Below are positions 16,180 through 25,505 of a stretch of 64,000 nucleotides of DNA, piece after piece. Position 1 is the stretch's first letter. Each line of letters starts with the position of its first letter. Under the pieces are notes generated by a model. It did no database searches, was not told the origin of the DNA, and saw only the letters and a list, made by a program, of their open reading frames with translations. This DNA is from JAEUIZ01 sp046155605 (GTDB lineage: Bacteria > Planctomycetota > Phycisphaerae > Phycisphaerales > UBA1924), in the NCBI GenBank assembly GCA_046155605.1, contig JBJXFQ010000075.1, positions 1-64,000 on the forward strand. The letters run 5' to 3'. Position numbers and translations under genes: made by a program.

Positions 16180-17682
16180 TTAGGGGCAACCAGCAGCGAA
16201 GGCGTTGCCAAAACTGACATAGTCGTTAGCGTTGAGGATGCCGTTGCGGTCGACGTCGGCGCGTTGGCTTCCGGCGGCGTAGGCGGTGGCGAAGGTGGTG
16301 AAATCGATGACGTTGAAGAGCCCGTCGCGGTTGAAATCGCCGAAGCAGTAGGAGCGGATGTCGAGGGCACCGACGCGGCCGTCGGCATCGACATCGAAGA
16401 GGCAGAAGGCGTTGCCGCCGTTGCCGACGAGGACGGATCCGTTCTCGTATTCGCGGGATTCGAGGTCGAGGGGTCCGGCGTCGTTGGTGTCGATGAAGTC
16501 CTGGACTTCCTGGCGGTCAAGGGCGTCAGCGAAGTTGTCGCCGTTGACATCGCCGGCGGTTTCGAAGCCGGAATCGGTCCAGACGAAGGGGCCGTCGGTG
16601 GGCTCGGTGTAGGCGGTGCCGACGAGGGCGGTGACGCGCCAGTCGGTGGGGTCGAGGGATTGGCTGACGTTCTTCCCGCGCCAACGGTCGGCGAGTTCGG
16701 CGGTGGGGCCGGAAAGGGTGTGGGTGTTGGCGTAGTCGATGAGGTCTTGCAGGCCTTCCTGGACGGAGACGTGATCGAAGGCGAAGTAGTTGATAGCCTG
16801 GGGCACCTGGCCGGCGAGCGCGCCGGCGCCGGCGGCGTTGAGCGCCCAGACGAGGGTTACGGTCGTCTCGTTTTGAGCCGCGTTGTGGCTGAAGCGGAGT
16901 TTGGTCGGCGGGTCATAGAGCCCGGGTTGGGAGCCGCCGAACATGAAACTGGCGAGGCGATAGCCGCCGGAGCGCTGGAAGAAGCGTCCCTGGACGATCC
17001 AGGTTTCGCCGGATTCGAAGAGGCCGTTCTGAGTGCCGACTTCTGCGAGGACGGTGACGCCCCAGCAGCCGCAGAAGGAGAGGGCGAAGTCAGCGCCGGA
17101 ACGTTCGAACTGAGGGGTTGAGAAGAAGTCGGCGTCGATCTGTGATCCGAGTTTGGGGGCGCGATCGGCGATGGAGCCATAGGGGAGGCGGCCGAAGCGT
17201 GCGACGTTAGCAAGATAGCGCTGGTTGGCTGCGGTGAGTTCGCCGCCGGTGTTACGGTCGGAGTCCATGTCGATCTCGAAGTAGCCGTAGATGGGACTGG
17301 GGCCGAACTCGAAGGGGAGATATTCGCCCTGGCCTTGATCGCCGAGGCGGCCCGGGGGGTTGACGAGCCCGGCAAAGACGACGTCGAGTCGGAAGAGGTC
17401 GGCGGCGGATGACGAGACAAAGGCGCCGGTGTAGGGGTCGGTTGAGGGCGTGGGCGACTGCCAACCGCCGAGCGTGGTACGGACGATGTCGGGCAGGGTG
17501 CTGGACGGGCTGATGGACCCGTTGCCGGCGACGTCGGTGCGCCGCGGGATGGCATCGCCCTTGAAATCGATCCAGGAGATGCAGGGGTCGTCGGCGCGAG
17601 CAATGGCGGCGATGGCGAGCAGCAAGGCTGCCGCGGAAGAGGCGGCGAGGGTGATCGACGGCCTGTCCCAGCGCGGGTTCAT
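16180..17682 (-). CDS. Exported protein with dockerin-type EF-hand repeats
   Basis: A signal peptide (about 1-30, ending ARADD) precedes a beta-rich domain of about 330 residues with no recognised catalytic motif. The C-terminal third contains Ca-binding type I dockerin-like loops: GDVNGDNFADALDRQEVQDF, FDVDADGRVGALDI, GDFNRDGLFNVIDF and ADVDRNGILNANDY. The protein ends in FGNAFAAGCP, so it blends classic dockerin loops with the GC-type ending. Its ATG overlaps the stop of the sigma-54 regulator (17679-17682), which suggests translational coupling. It may be a target or effector of that signalling pathway. Confidence 0.78.
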   Translation of the reverse strand: MNPRWDRPSITLAASSAAALLLAIAAIARADDPCISWIDFKGDAIPRRTDVAGNGSISPSSTLPDIVRTTLGGWQSPTPSTDPYTGAFVSSSAADLFRLDVVFAGLVNPPGRLGDQGQGEYLPFEFGPSPIYGYFEIDMDSDRNTGGELTAANQRYLANVARFGRLPYGSIADRAPKLGSQIDADFFSTPQFERSGADFALSFCGCWGVTVLAEVGTQNGLFESGETWIVQGRFFQRSGGYRLASFMFGGSQPGLYDPPTKLRFSHNAAQNETTVTLVWALNAAGAGALAGQVPQAINYFAFDHVSVQEGLQDLIDYANTHTLSGPTAELADRWRGKNVSQSLDPTDWRVTALVGTAYTEPTDGPFVWTDSGFETAGDVNGDNFADALDRQEVQDFIDTNDAGPLDLESREYENGSVLVGNGGNAFCLFDVDADGRVGALDIRSYCFGDFNRDGLFNVIDFTTFATAYAAGSQRADVDRNGILNANDYVSFGNAFAAGCP

Positions 17683-19181
17683 TGCTGAGCGATCTCCTGA
17701 ACGAGGGAGGAGAGGCCGAAGCGTTCGATGCGATAGCGGAAACTGCTTCGTTGCATGCCGATGAGTTTGGCGGCGCGAGTGACGTTGCCCTTGGTCTTGC
17801 GGAGTGCCTGGACGATGAGTTCACGTTCGACGTCGTCGGCGCGGAAGACGCCGCGATCGAAGTCGAACGTGAGGGAGTCGGTGCTTGGCGGCGTGGGCTG
17901 AGCGCCATCGACGGGTTGGTCGTCGCGAGCGGCGGGGGGTGCTGGGAGGCCCATGTCCTCGGGCTCGACCTCGTCGGCGTCGCTGAGCATGGCGACGCGC
18001 TGGGCCATGTTGATGAGTTCGCGGACATTGCCGGGCCAGGCGTAGGCGACGACGGCGGCCCGGCAGGTCTCGCTCATCCGCGGGGCGACGCGGCCATATT
18101 CGCGAGAGAACCGCTCCAGCATGGCCTCGGCGATCAGCACAGCGTCCTCACCTCGCTCGCGCAGCGGCGGAATCCGGACCGTGAGCGCATTGAGTCTATA
18201 CAAAAGATCGCGTCGGAACAGCCCCTTGTCAACGCGGGCCTCGAGTGGCTGGTTGGTGGCGGCGATGATGCGGGCGGTGACGGTCTTGTCGCGGGATCCG
18301 CCGACGCGACGGAAGATGCCGTCCTCGACGACGGTCAGGATTTTGGCTTGGAGGTCGAGGGGCATGTCGCCGATCTCGTCGAGGAAAATGGTGCCGCCCT
18401 CGGCCATTTCGAAGAGGCCGGCCCGATGGCTCTTGGCGTCGGTGAAGGCACCCTTCTCGTGGCCGAACAGTTCGGACTCAACGAGGCTGGGAGGGAGGGC
18501 GGAGCAGTTGACGTGGATGAAGGGAGCGGCGTCTGGCTTAGTTGGGGAGGCGTTAGCAGGGGGAGGGGGCTGGCGGTGGCCGCACTGGTGGATATATCGA
18601 GCGATGAGGCCCTTGCCGGTGCCGGTCTCGCCGAGGATGAGGATGGTGGGGAGCGAGGCACCGCGGCGGAGTGGGGCCTGTGCCATTCTTTCGGAAATTC
18701 GGAGGGTTTCGAGCCAGGCGGGGCTTTTGCCGACGATGCCGGAGTCGCGTTCGCGAACGGACTCCATACGCTGGTAAAGGTTGAGTCGGGTGCGGATTCG
18801 GCGGTTATCGAGAATGCGGTCGATGAGGAGGACGAGTTCCTCGAGGCTAATGGGTTTCTGGAGGTAATCGTCGGCACCTAGTTTCATGGCGACGACGGCA
18901 CTCTCGACGGTGCCAAAGCCGGTGATGACGACAATGCTGCCCTCGAAGGCGTCGTCGCGGAGCCTGCGGACGAGGTCGATGCCGTCTTCCCCGCCGAGGT
19001 TGACATCGGTGATGACAGCGTCGAAATCGGCCTTTTTGAGTTCTTCCCAGGCACCGTGTGCGGAAGCGGATTCGAGGGCGTCATGCCCGGCGCGTGACAA
19101 CGCCTGACGGATTGAGTACCGCAGGTTCGTTTCGTCCTCGACTACCAGGATTTTGGCCACCAATACCTCCGGATTCGCCAT
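17679..19181 (-). CDS. NtrC-family sigma-54 response regulator
   Basis: Domains in order are a receiver (1-125) with phospho-acceptor Asp59 in VITDV and Lys109; a sigma-54 AAA+ domain with Walker A GETGTGKG (184-191) and Walker B GTIFLDEIGD (263-272); and a Fis-type helix-turn-helix (about 455-490, GNVTRAAKLIGMQRSSFRYR). The sigma-54 contact loop reads GAFTDA instead of GAFTGA, a substitution also found in other family members. A GTG at 19160 is an alternative start. It is paired with the histidine kinase whose gene it overlaps by about 100 bases. The cluster resembles PilR/AtoC systems, and the upstream prepilin gene makes a pseudopilus target attractive. Confidence 0.93.
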   Translation of the reverse strand: MANPEVLVAKILVVEDETNLRYSIRQALSRAGHDALESASAHGAWEELKKADFDAVITDVNLGGEDGIDLVRRLRDDAFEGSIVVITGFGTVESAVVAMKLGADDYLQKPISLEELVLLIDRILDNRRIRTRLNLYQRMESVRERDSGIVGKSPAWLETLRISERMAQAPLRRGASLPTILILGETGTGKGLIARYIHQCGHRQPPPPANASPTKPDAAPFIHVNCSALPPSLVESELFGHEKGAFTDAKSHRAGLFEMAEGGTIFLDEIGDMPLDLQAKILTVVEDGIFRRVGGSRDKTVTARIIAATNQPLEARVDKGLFRRDLLYRLNALTVRIPPLRERGEDAVLIAEAMLERFSREYGRVAPRMSETCRAAVVAYAWPGNVRELINMAQRVAMLSDADEVEPEDMGLPAPPAARDDQPVDGAQPTPPSTDSLTFDFDRGVFRADDVERELIVQALRKTKGNVTRAAKLIGMQRSSFRYRIERFGLSSLVQEIAQQ

Positions 19182-20673
19182 CGCGCTGGCCAGGATTGGC
19201 CACTTGTTGTTGATCGTGGATGGGGAGCCGTATGACGAAGGCGGCTCCTACTGCTACTTTGCTCTCCGCGTTTGCTCTTTCTACCCAGACTCTGCCGCCG
19301 TGTTGCTCGACGACTTGTTTGACAAGAGCAAGTCCGATGCCTGTGCCGTCGCGTTTGGTGGTGAAGTAGGGCTTGAATATCTTATCGGACAATGCGATGG
19401 GTACGCCGGGACCGTTGTCGGCGACGCGGAGTTCCCAATGGGTGCCGTCCGCGCGGGCGAGGATGCGAACGGTGCTTCCTGGCGGAGCGGCCTGGATGGC
19501 GTTGGTGACGAGGGCGACGAGAGCCTGTTCGAGGTGTCGGCCATCGAAGCGGGCGCGGGCGGGAGCGGCTGCCGAATCGGCGGCGAGGTCGATCTGCTTG
19601 GCTGCGGCCATGGGGCGAAGGGCTTCGAGGGATGCGTCAAGCCAGGGCACGACGGCGCTCTCGACGGGTTGCACGACGAGCGGCGAGGTCGCGGAAAGGA
19701 GTTCGCGGAGCCAGCGTTCGAAGCGATCGACGGTTTGGACGATGCGATCCTGGCTCTCGCGGGGTTGGGAGCCGGGGGGGAGATCGGCACGGGCGAGTTC
19801 GGCAAGGCTGCGGATGCCGGCGAGAGGGTTGCGGAGGTTGTGGGCGAGTCGGCGGACCATCTCGCCGATGGCGGCGAGGCGTTCGCGCTCGACGCGTTCG
19901 TCCTGCATGGTGGAGATGACGGAGGCCATGTGGTTGACCTCGGCACTGAGGAGGGCGAGTTCGTCGCGGCCGACGACGGGGACGCGGTGGGAGAAGTCGC
20001 CCGCGCCGAGGCGCTCGGTGGCGGCGCGAAGTTCGGCGACAGGACGCACGACCCATCGGCGAGTGAGCGCGAGGCCCAGGCCCGCGGCGAGGAGAACGGC
20101 GGCGAGCGAGGCGGCGATGACGACGGTCACGGTGCCGCGGACGTCGCGGCCGTAGATGACGGCGACGCGGGCGTCCTCGAGCATCTTGGTCTCGTTGCGC
20201 TCGACGAGTTCGTGGATGACGAAGAGGGATTCGTGGGAGGCGGCGGCGAAGGCGGGGTCGCGGGTGGAGCGCCAGCGATCGATCTGGGCGAGCGCCTCGC
20301 GGACGCGCTGCTCTAGGTTGCGGGTGGTGCTGATGCCGGATTGGACGTTGAAGACGCCGGTGTCGCGGAGTCGTGCCAGGCGATCGCGGATTTCGACGGC
20401 GAGTTGGGCGATGCGAGGATCGGCGTCAGCGGTCTGGTCGGGCGGCGTGGTCCAGGGGACACGGTCGGGTGTTGAGCCGGGCAAGAGGGCACCGATCTCG
20501 GCGACGGCGCGTTTGACGCGATTGAGGTCTCCCAGGACGGAATGGATACTGGAGAGAGGCTGGGCGAGTTCGCGCTGGTGGACGAGGACGGCCCACATGG
20601 CGGCGGTGAGGCTGACGGCGACGATGAGCGCTAGGCCACCGAGGAGGATGCCGAACTTACGGAGGAGCGTCAT
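19081..20673 (-). CDS. Membrane histidine kinase (HAMP-HisKA-HATPase)
   Basis: The 530-residue protein has transmembrane helices at about 9-31 and 181-203 enclosing a periplasmic sensor of about 150 residues, then a HAMP domain (204-257). The phosphorylated His278 lies in RLAHNLRNPL. The ATPase has an N-box Asn391, DNGPGVP (419-425) and GTGIGLAL (443-450). The start at 20673 (MTLLRKFG) agrees with the first membrane helix. Its last 40 residues (Gly/Asn/Arg-rich) are encoded in sequence overlapping the start of the response regulator, an unusually long overlap. It is the natural phosphodonor for that regulator. Confidence 0.92.
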   Translation of the reverse strand: MTLLRKFGILLGGLALIVAVSLTAAMWAVLVHQRELAQPLSSIHSVLGDLNRVKRAVAEIGALLPGSTPDRVPWTTPPDQTADADPRIAQLAVEIRDRLARLRDTGVFNVQSGISTTRNLEQRVREALAQIDRWRSTRDPAFAAASHESLFVIHELVERNETKMLEDARVAVIYGRDVRGTVTVVIAASLAAVLLAAGLGLALTRRWVVRPVAELRAATERLGAGDFSHRVPVVGRDELALLSAEVNHMASVISTMQDERVERERLAAIGEMVRRLAHNLRNPLAGIRSLAELARADLPPGSQPRESQDRIVQTVDRFERWLRELLSATSPLVVQPVESAVVPWLDASLEALRPMAAAKQIDLAADSAAAPARARFDGRHLEQALVALVTNAIQAAPPGSTVRILARADGTHWELRVADNGPGVPIALSDKIFKPYFTTKRDGTGIGLALVKQVVEQHGGRVWVERANAESKVAVGAAFVIRLPIHDQQQVANPGQRDGESGGIGGQNPGSRGRNEPAVLNPSGVVTRRA

Positions 20674-20707
20674 GCCTCGCCGAGCCCTTTGCCCGACCGC
20701 GTTCAAC

Positions 20708-21472
20708 CTATCGCACCGGCTGGAAGGCCCAATTCCAACCGGGCTCACGGAGCGGATCGGACGAGGCGCTGACGGAGCCATCGATGAACGCGAAGTTGGC
20801 GGCACCGTTGTGGCGCTGGCCGAGGAACCAGAAGAGGCCGGTGGAATAAGGTCCGTTGGCGGCTTGGGGTGGCGCGCTGAAGACGGGGCTCATGCCGAGT
20901 TGGCCGGCCCTGGCACCATCGGCGTCCCAAGCGAGTGGGACTCGCGGATGGTCGAGGATGGCGCTGGTGAGGACGGCGGGCGCGAGGCCGACCTGGCCGT
21001 TGGGGCCGACGGTCTCGGCGACGTGGAGGCGCATGTTGAAGGCATAGGAGACGTTGGCGGCTGGGGTGATCGCGCCTTGGGAGCAGGGGGTGTTGTTGTG
21101 AAGGGTGATGGTGCCGCGGACGCTGGAGCATCGCATGGGGTCGTTGCGGTTGGCGTCGGGGAGCGTGTGGGTTGTCGGGGAGTTCCAGCGCCAGAACTCG
21201 TCGAGGCCGTATTGGCTTTCCTGGAAGGTTTCGAGGCGGAAACGAGAGCGGCCGAGGTCGCGCGAGTCGTGGCCGCGATCGCCGTGGAGTTGGTCATCGG
21301 CGAAGACGCTGAAATCGAAGGCGACGGAGCGGAGGGAGATCTGGCAGCGGAACTGGCGTGCGGACCCGATGGTGAAGTTGAGCGCGGGGAGCAGAATGGC
21401 GAGGAGCGTGGCGACGATAGCGATAGAGACCAACAGTTCCACGAGAGTGAAGCCGCGGTTGGTGTGTCGCAA
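20708..21472 (-). CDS. Prepilin-like pseudopilin (class III leader)
   Basis: The short leader RHTNRG is followed by FTLVELLVSIAIVATLLAIL, the type IV prepilin cleavage and helix signature, cut between G and F by PilD-type peptidase. The rest (about 220 residues) is a beta-rich domain of the planctomycete type, ending in a glycine-containing FAFIDGSVS motif (the H-X9-DG region: RHNGAANFAFIDG). The start appears to be a TTG at 21472. The kinase gene follows after 34 bases, so pilin and two-component genes are likely cotranscribed. It may be secreted or assembled by the type II system encoded at 31.5-36 kb. Confidence 0.85.
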   Translation of the reverse strand: MRHTNRGFTLVELLVSIAIVATLLAILLPALNFTIGSARQFRCQISLRSVAFDFSVFADDQLHGDRGHDSRDLGRSRFRLETFQESQYGLDEFWRWNSPTTHTLPDANRNDPMRCSSVRGTITLHNNTPCSQGAITPAANVSYAFNMRLHVAETVGPNGQVGLAPAVLTSAILDHPRVPLAWDADGARAGQLGMSPVFSAPPQAANGPYSTGLFWFLGQRHNGAANFAFIDGSVSASSDPLREPGWNWAFQPVR

Positions 21473-21715
21473 CGAGTTGGAACGCCGTGAGGTCGTGATG
21501 GCCCCTTCCGAGGCGGCAGAGCGGCCGCTGTGATGAGAGAAGCATACCAGAGTAAGGCGATGGGGGAAAGTGGCTCGCGGCCGGGAGCCCTAACGGGATG
21601 CGAGCGGCGGTTTGGTGAATCGTCAATAGATGAGTCGCGAGTGTCTGGTTTTTTCTCAGACCTGTGGTACATTGGAGCGAGACCCATCGCAAGACGGCGG
21701 GAAAGGAGACTCCTC

Positions 21716-22420
21716 ATGCGACGAGCGACGGCCATCGCGGCATTGTGTGTGCTCGCCATGCCGAGCGCCATATGTCGCGCGCAGGAGGCGTTCGAGTATT
21801 CATGGGAAGTAAAGGACGTTGCGGGGACCGGGCCGACGAACGCCAACGGCATCATCGAGCCCGGCGAGGACGCGCAGATTTTCTTCAATGTCTCGTTCCG
21901 ACCCGGGGTTGGCGGCACGGCGGTCTGGGACACCCTCGGTGGAATGGGTCAACTCGGCATAGTTGGCGGACTGGGATGGACTTCGGGCAATATTATTGCT
22001 GACCAGAATATGAACACTGGCGATTGGATCGGGATCGGCTATCGATCCGGATTTAATCTGGGCGTGTCCGCTGTTATTCAGCCGCCTCAGAACCACCTTC
22101 TTTCCTGGGGATTCGGTCAGTTCTTGCTTCCTGGCGAAACGCCCAATCCTCTCAATGATACTTGGTTCTTCTGGGCCAAATGGAGGCCAGACGATTACAC
22201 GCCGCGAGAGATGCGATTTCATTACGAGCGCACCACGGGGCAAACAGACGCACGGGTCATTCTGGATATCGGCGTCGGTGGCATGCCTGAGTATGTCCCT
22301 GACATCTGGTCATTTAACAATCCGGCGACGAGCTTTGTTGTAGTTCCTTCACCGCACCATACTCCCGCGATCGCCGCAGCATTTTTCTTGTCTAGGCGGC
22401 GGCATCGAAACGGCAAGTGA
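21716..22420 (+). CDS. Exported protein with PEP-CTERM-like sorting tail
   Basis: A signal peptide (1-22, cleaved near CRAQE) precedes a 190-residue domain of unknown function with NIIADQNMNTGDWIGIGYRS. The C-terminus (VVVPSPHHTPAIAAAFFLS then RRRHR) has the layout of a PEP-CTERM/exosortase signal: a Pro-rich motif, a hydrophobic helix and an Arg cluster. This predicts processing at the cell surface. The ATG at 21716 has an AAGGAG site. The next gene starts 15 bases after its stop, so the two likely form one unit. Confidence 0.65.
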   Translation: MRRATAIAALCVLAMPSAICRAQEAFEYSWEVKDVAGTGPTNANGIIEPGEDAQIFFNVSFRPGVGGTAVWDTLGGMGQLGIVGGLGWTSGNIIADQNMNTGDWIGIGYRSGFNLGVSAVIQPPQNHLLSWGFGQFLLPGETPNPLNDTWFFWAKWRPDDYTPREMRFHYERTTGQTDARVILDIGVGGMPEYVPDIWSFNNPATSFVVVPSPHHTPAIAAAFFLSRRRHRNGK

Positions 22421-22435
22421 CAGGAGGTTTCCAGC

Positions 22436-23752
22436 ATGGCACTCTCGCTCAGCGTTCGCGCTCAAATGCTCCTCGTGATATTGGCAGTGTGCGTCCTGAG
22501 CCGGGTGTCGGACGCGAGACAGTGCGATTCGACCGTGTATGAGCTCGGCCCTGTGTCGAACACAACCCCTGCGCAAGCCGTTCTGGCGACCCAGACCGTT
22601 GACATCGATCCGACGTAGCGGTCGGTGCGGCTTTACTTCAAGAGCGATGAAGTTTTACCAAGCGGCTCGTTCTTGCGCGTTACTTCACGCGATGACATGG
22701 CTACTCAGGAGATGTCATCGTCAGAGCTCGGCGAGTGGCGATACTCCACCGCATATTTCAACACGGCAATTAATCATCAAATTCTTCTTGAACTTGTCTG
22801 TGCGCCGCATACCGCAGGGAACTACATTAAAGTCATGGAGCGGTGTGCGGGCTTCCCCATTGGTGTGAATGGTGCGTGTAACCAATGCAACCCACAGCCA
22901 CCTTTCTCTAACGTCAAGTGGGCCGCTCGCTTGATTGAGCGGTCGCCCACCAATGCGTGCTCGGCGGCATTGTGGAGCACTGCGGGATGTCTCGTGTCCG
23001 CCTTCCACTGCAATACCATCGTGGGCGATGTGGCGCAGTTCAACGTCCCGCCTTCCACCAGCGTAGGGTTCGTCGTACATCCTGCGCCCCAAGATCAATA
23101 CGTTGTCGCCGCCATCGAGCAAGCACCGCTGACGTCCAATGCCGATTGGGCCGTGATTCGACTTGGACGAAGTGCAGGGCTAACCGCGTTTCAAAGGCAA
23201 GGCGAGCTTCGCCGAATCGGGAGGGCTTTCACTGTTTCCGTCGGTTTCCCGGTTCGGACGGTCGGGTACGGCACAACAGTCAATTTGAGCGGTTCCGGCA
23301 ACGGCGCTCAAAAAGACAGCCCAGGGGAAGTTGTGATTTCAGGACCCGGAGTCGGATTTACGCACGACGGCTTCGTCCAGCCTGGTAATAGCGGTGGCGG
23401 TGTTGCAGTTCGATCCACAGCCGAATCGCTCAGCACCGTGGAGGTGCTTGCGGGAGTCGTCAGCCGAATTTGCGACGATGCGGGCGGCCCTCCGAATACG
23501 AAGTGTTACTCACTGCCCTGGCCCGTTCGCCACGCGCCCTTCCTCGCCGCGATCGACTCGTTCTGCGGCGACTGCATCCGTGATTGCGACGGCGATGGCG
23601 TGGTCTCGCCCGCTGACCGCGTGATCCTCGTCAACTGGATCGCCACTTACAACCCGATGGGCGATCTGACGGGCAATGGGTTCGTCGACTCCGGCGATCT
23701 CGCGTTCTTTGATCTTGTCGAGAACGACCCCGTCTGCGGGTATGTGCCATAG
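22436..23752 (+). pseudogene. Trypsin-like serine protease interrupted by an in-frame TAG
   Basis: A well-placed AGGAGG site and ATG start a signal-peptide segment (60 codons) that ends at TAG 22616-22618. The same frame continues without shift for another 378 codons. The remainder holds a trypsin-like domain with His (STAGCLVSAFHC), Asp (NADWAVIRL) and Ser (QPGNSGGGV) of the triad. A type I dockerin-like tail follows (DCDGDGVVSPADRVILVNW, DLTGNGFVDSGDLAFF). A single base change would restore the reading frame. It could be a recent pseudogene, a readthrough product, or a sequencing error. A GTG at 22625 would give a product without a signal peptide. Confidence 0.8.
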
Positions 23753-23784
23753 CACAAGGCGCTGCCGCGGGTTTGATGGCTCGG

Positions 23785-24156
23785 TTATCGCGGCTCGTAG
23801 GAGGTGGTGCGGGTGACGCGGTTGCCCTCGCCGATGATGAGGACTTTGGGGCGGTGGGCGGCGTGCTCGTCGTCGGTCATGAGGGCGAAGTGCATGATGA
23901 TGAGTTGGTCGCCAACCTCGACGAGGTGAGCGGCGGCGCCGTTGATCTCGAACTTGCGCGAGCCGGGCTCGCCGCGGAGGATGTAGGTCTCGAAGCGTTC
24001 GCCGTTGCGGCAGTTGGCGATGGAGACGGCGTCGTTGGGGCGCATGCCGGATTGGGCGAGGATGTCGGCGTCGATGGTGATGGAGCCGACGTAGTCGGGG
24101 AGGGCGGCGGTGACGCGTGCCTGGTGGATCTTGCTGTGGAGGACTTTGCGGAGCAT
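23785..24156 (-). CDS. panD: Aspartate 1-decarboxylase
   Basis: The 123-residue proenzyme makes beta-alanine for pantothenate and coenzyme A. The autocatalytic cleavage site is intact at Gly24-Ser25 (YVGSITID), where Ser25 becomes the pyruvoyl group. The conserved region ERFETYILRGEPGSRKFEING is complete except for minor changes. The C-terminus ends in RVTRTTSYEPR. No other pan genes are adjacent. It converges on the protease gene with a gap of 32 bases. Confidence 0.95.
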   Translation of the reverse strand: MLRKVLHSKIHQARVTAALPDYVGSITIDADILAQSGMRPNDAVSIANCRNGERFETYILRGEPGSRKFEINGAAAHLVEVGDQLIIMHFALMTDDEHAAHRPKVLIIGEGNRVTRTTSYEPR

Positions 24157-24282
24157 GTGGCTGGATGGTAGCGATGAGGACTCGAAGAGAGAGGGGGCGC
24201 GAGGGTGCGTGGCTGATCGGAACGGGACCGGGAACGCGCGAAGCGGCTTCCCGACTTCAGCCGACGAACCGGCACGAGCGGG

Positions 24283-24642
24283 TCAGACACCCGGGAGCAC
24301 ATCCCCTGTATCGTCGGGGATCTCGTCCGCATCCTCTGACATCCCGCCAGGTTGACGCTGAATCGTGAGCCGCTCTGGGCCGACGGAGACGATGATCGTC
24401 CCGTCCATCATGGCGAGAGAGAGTTCGGGGAGCGCGCCCGCAATCACGTCGGTATCGGGGAAGACGGTGGTATCGTCAATGGACTCGGAGGAGACGTGAT
24501 CGCCCAAATTCGCCCGGTAGGTGTCAACTGCCGGAGTCCAACAATCGATGGCGCGGCGGGGCTTGAATCCCGCCTCGCGCAGTCCGAGCGAGAGCCCCCC
24601 GGCACCGCAGAACAGGTCGGCAACAGTTGGATTCACAGTCAC
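24283..24642 (-). pseudogene. Truncated C5 cytosine DNA methyltransferase
   Basis: From a GTG start, residues 6-27 (TVADLFCGAGGLSLGLREAG) are motif I of cytosine-5 DNA methyltransferases, followed by a motif II-like stretch (PAVDTYRANLGDHV). At DVIAGALP, where the PCQ motif IV should follow, the sequence jumps to an unrelated 45-residue stretch (MMDGTIIVSVGPERLTI...) and stops. Motifs IV-X and the target recognition domain are missing, so it cannot methylate DNA. It is most simply a deletion relic of a restriction-modification locus. No endonuclease gene is nearby. Confidence 0.7.
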
Positions 24643-24742
24643 ATGGAAAGTGTACGGGTTTTGGGATGTGATCGTGCAGCACTCTGGGCAGTGAGCCGAA
24701 GTGCTTCAGTCGTGGTATCTCCGAACGGATCTAGAGTTCGGC

Positions 24743-25399
24743 ATGGGGAAGTCGGCGATTCCAGCGGTGCCTGCCGGGCTGCGCGTGGTACACGCGGACG
24801 AGCGCTTTGTCGTCGTGGACAAGCCGGCGTGGCTGCTGTCGGTGCCTGGGAAAGGGGAGGGGAAACGGGATTGCGTGGCCTCGCGGGTGGCTGTGATGTT
24901 CCCGCGGGCGACCGGGCCGCTGGTCGTGCATCGGCTGGACATGGAGACGTCGGGGCTGATGGTGTTGGGGTTGGATGCGGACGCGCAGCGGGAACTGTCG
25001 GGGCAGTTTGAAGCGCGGGTGGTGGAGAAGCGCTATGTGGCGCTGGTGGCGGGGGGGATGCTGGAGCGGGATGAGGGGGTGATTGATCTGGCGATGCGTG
25101 CGGATGTGACGCGGCGGCCGGTGCAGGTGGTGGATGCGGTGATGGGGCGGCTCGCGCGGACGCGGTGGCGGGTGATGGGGCACGAGGTGGACCGGGTGCG
25201 GATGGTGTTTTTCCCGGAGACGGGGCGGACGCATCAGATCCGTGTTCACGCGGCGGCGGGGCTGGGGCGGCCGATCGTGGGGGATGTGCTGTATGGCGGG
25301 CCGGAGGCGGAGCGGCTGATGCTGCACGCGGAGGGGCTGAGTTTTTTGGTGCCGGGCACGAGGCGGCGTGTGGAGTTTGCGAGCGAAGCGGGGTTTTGA
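24743..25399 (+). CDS. RluA-family pseudouridine synthase
   Basis: The enzyme converts uridine to pseudouridine in rRNA or tRNA. The catalytic motif HRLDMETSGLMVLG contains the essential Asp, and the second motif GRTHQIRVHAAAGLGRPIVG is complete. The protein is 218 residues, with no S4 RNA-binding domain, as in RluA/TruC-like members. The start at 24743 follows the upstream open codons without conserved sequence. Its precise target position cannot be told from sequence alone. It stands between two minus-strand genes. Confidence 0.88.
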   Translation: MGKSAIPAVPAGLRVVHADERFVVVDKPAWLLSVPGKGEGKRDCVASRVAVMFPRATGPLVVHRLDMETSGLMVLGLDADAQRELSGQFEARVVEKRYVALVAGGMLERDEGVIDLAMRADVTRRPVQVVDAVMGRLARTRWRVMGHEVDRVRMVFFPETGRTHQIRVHAAAGLGRPIVGDVLYGGPEAERLMLHAEGLSFLVPGTRRRVEFASEAGF

Positions 25400-25505
25400 G
25401 AGTGATGGTGGGGGGCTTGAACGAGGAACGTGACGCGAAGGCGATGCTACTGGGCGAGATGGCGGCGGCGCGACGGCGACTGAGCCTCTGGGCGTCGCGT
25501 GCTTG

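Noticed and set aside
17679..19181. GAFTDA instead of GAFTGA in the sigma-54 regulator as a loss of function
   Set aside because: This substitution is found in functional family members, so it does not by itself show inactivity.
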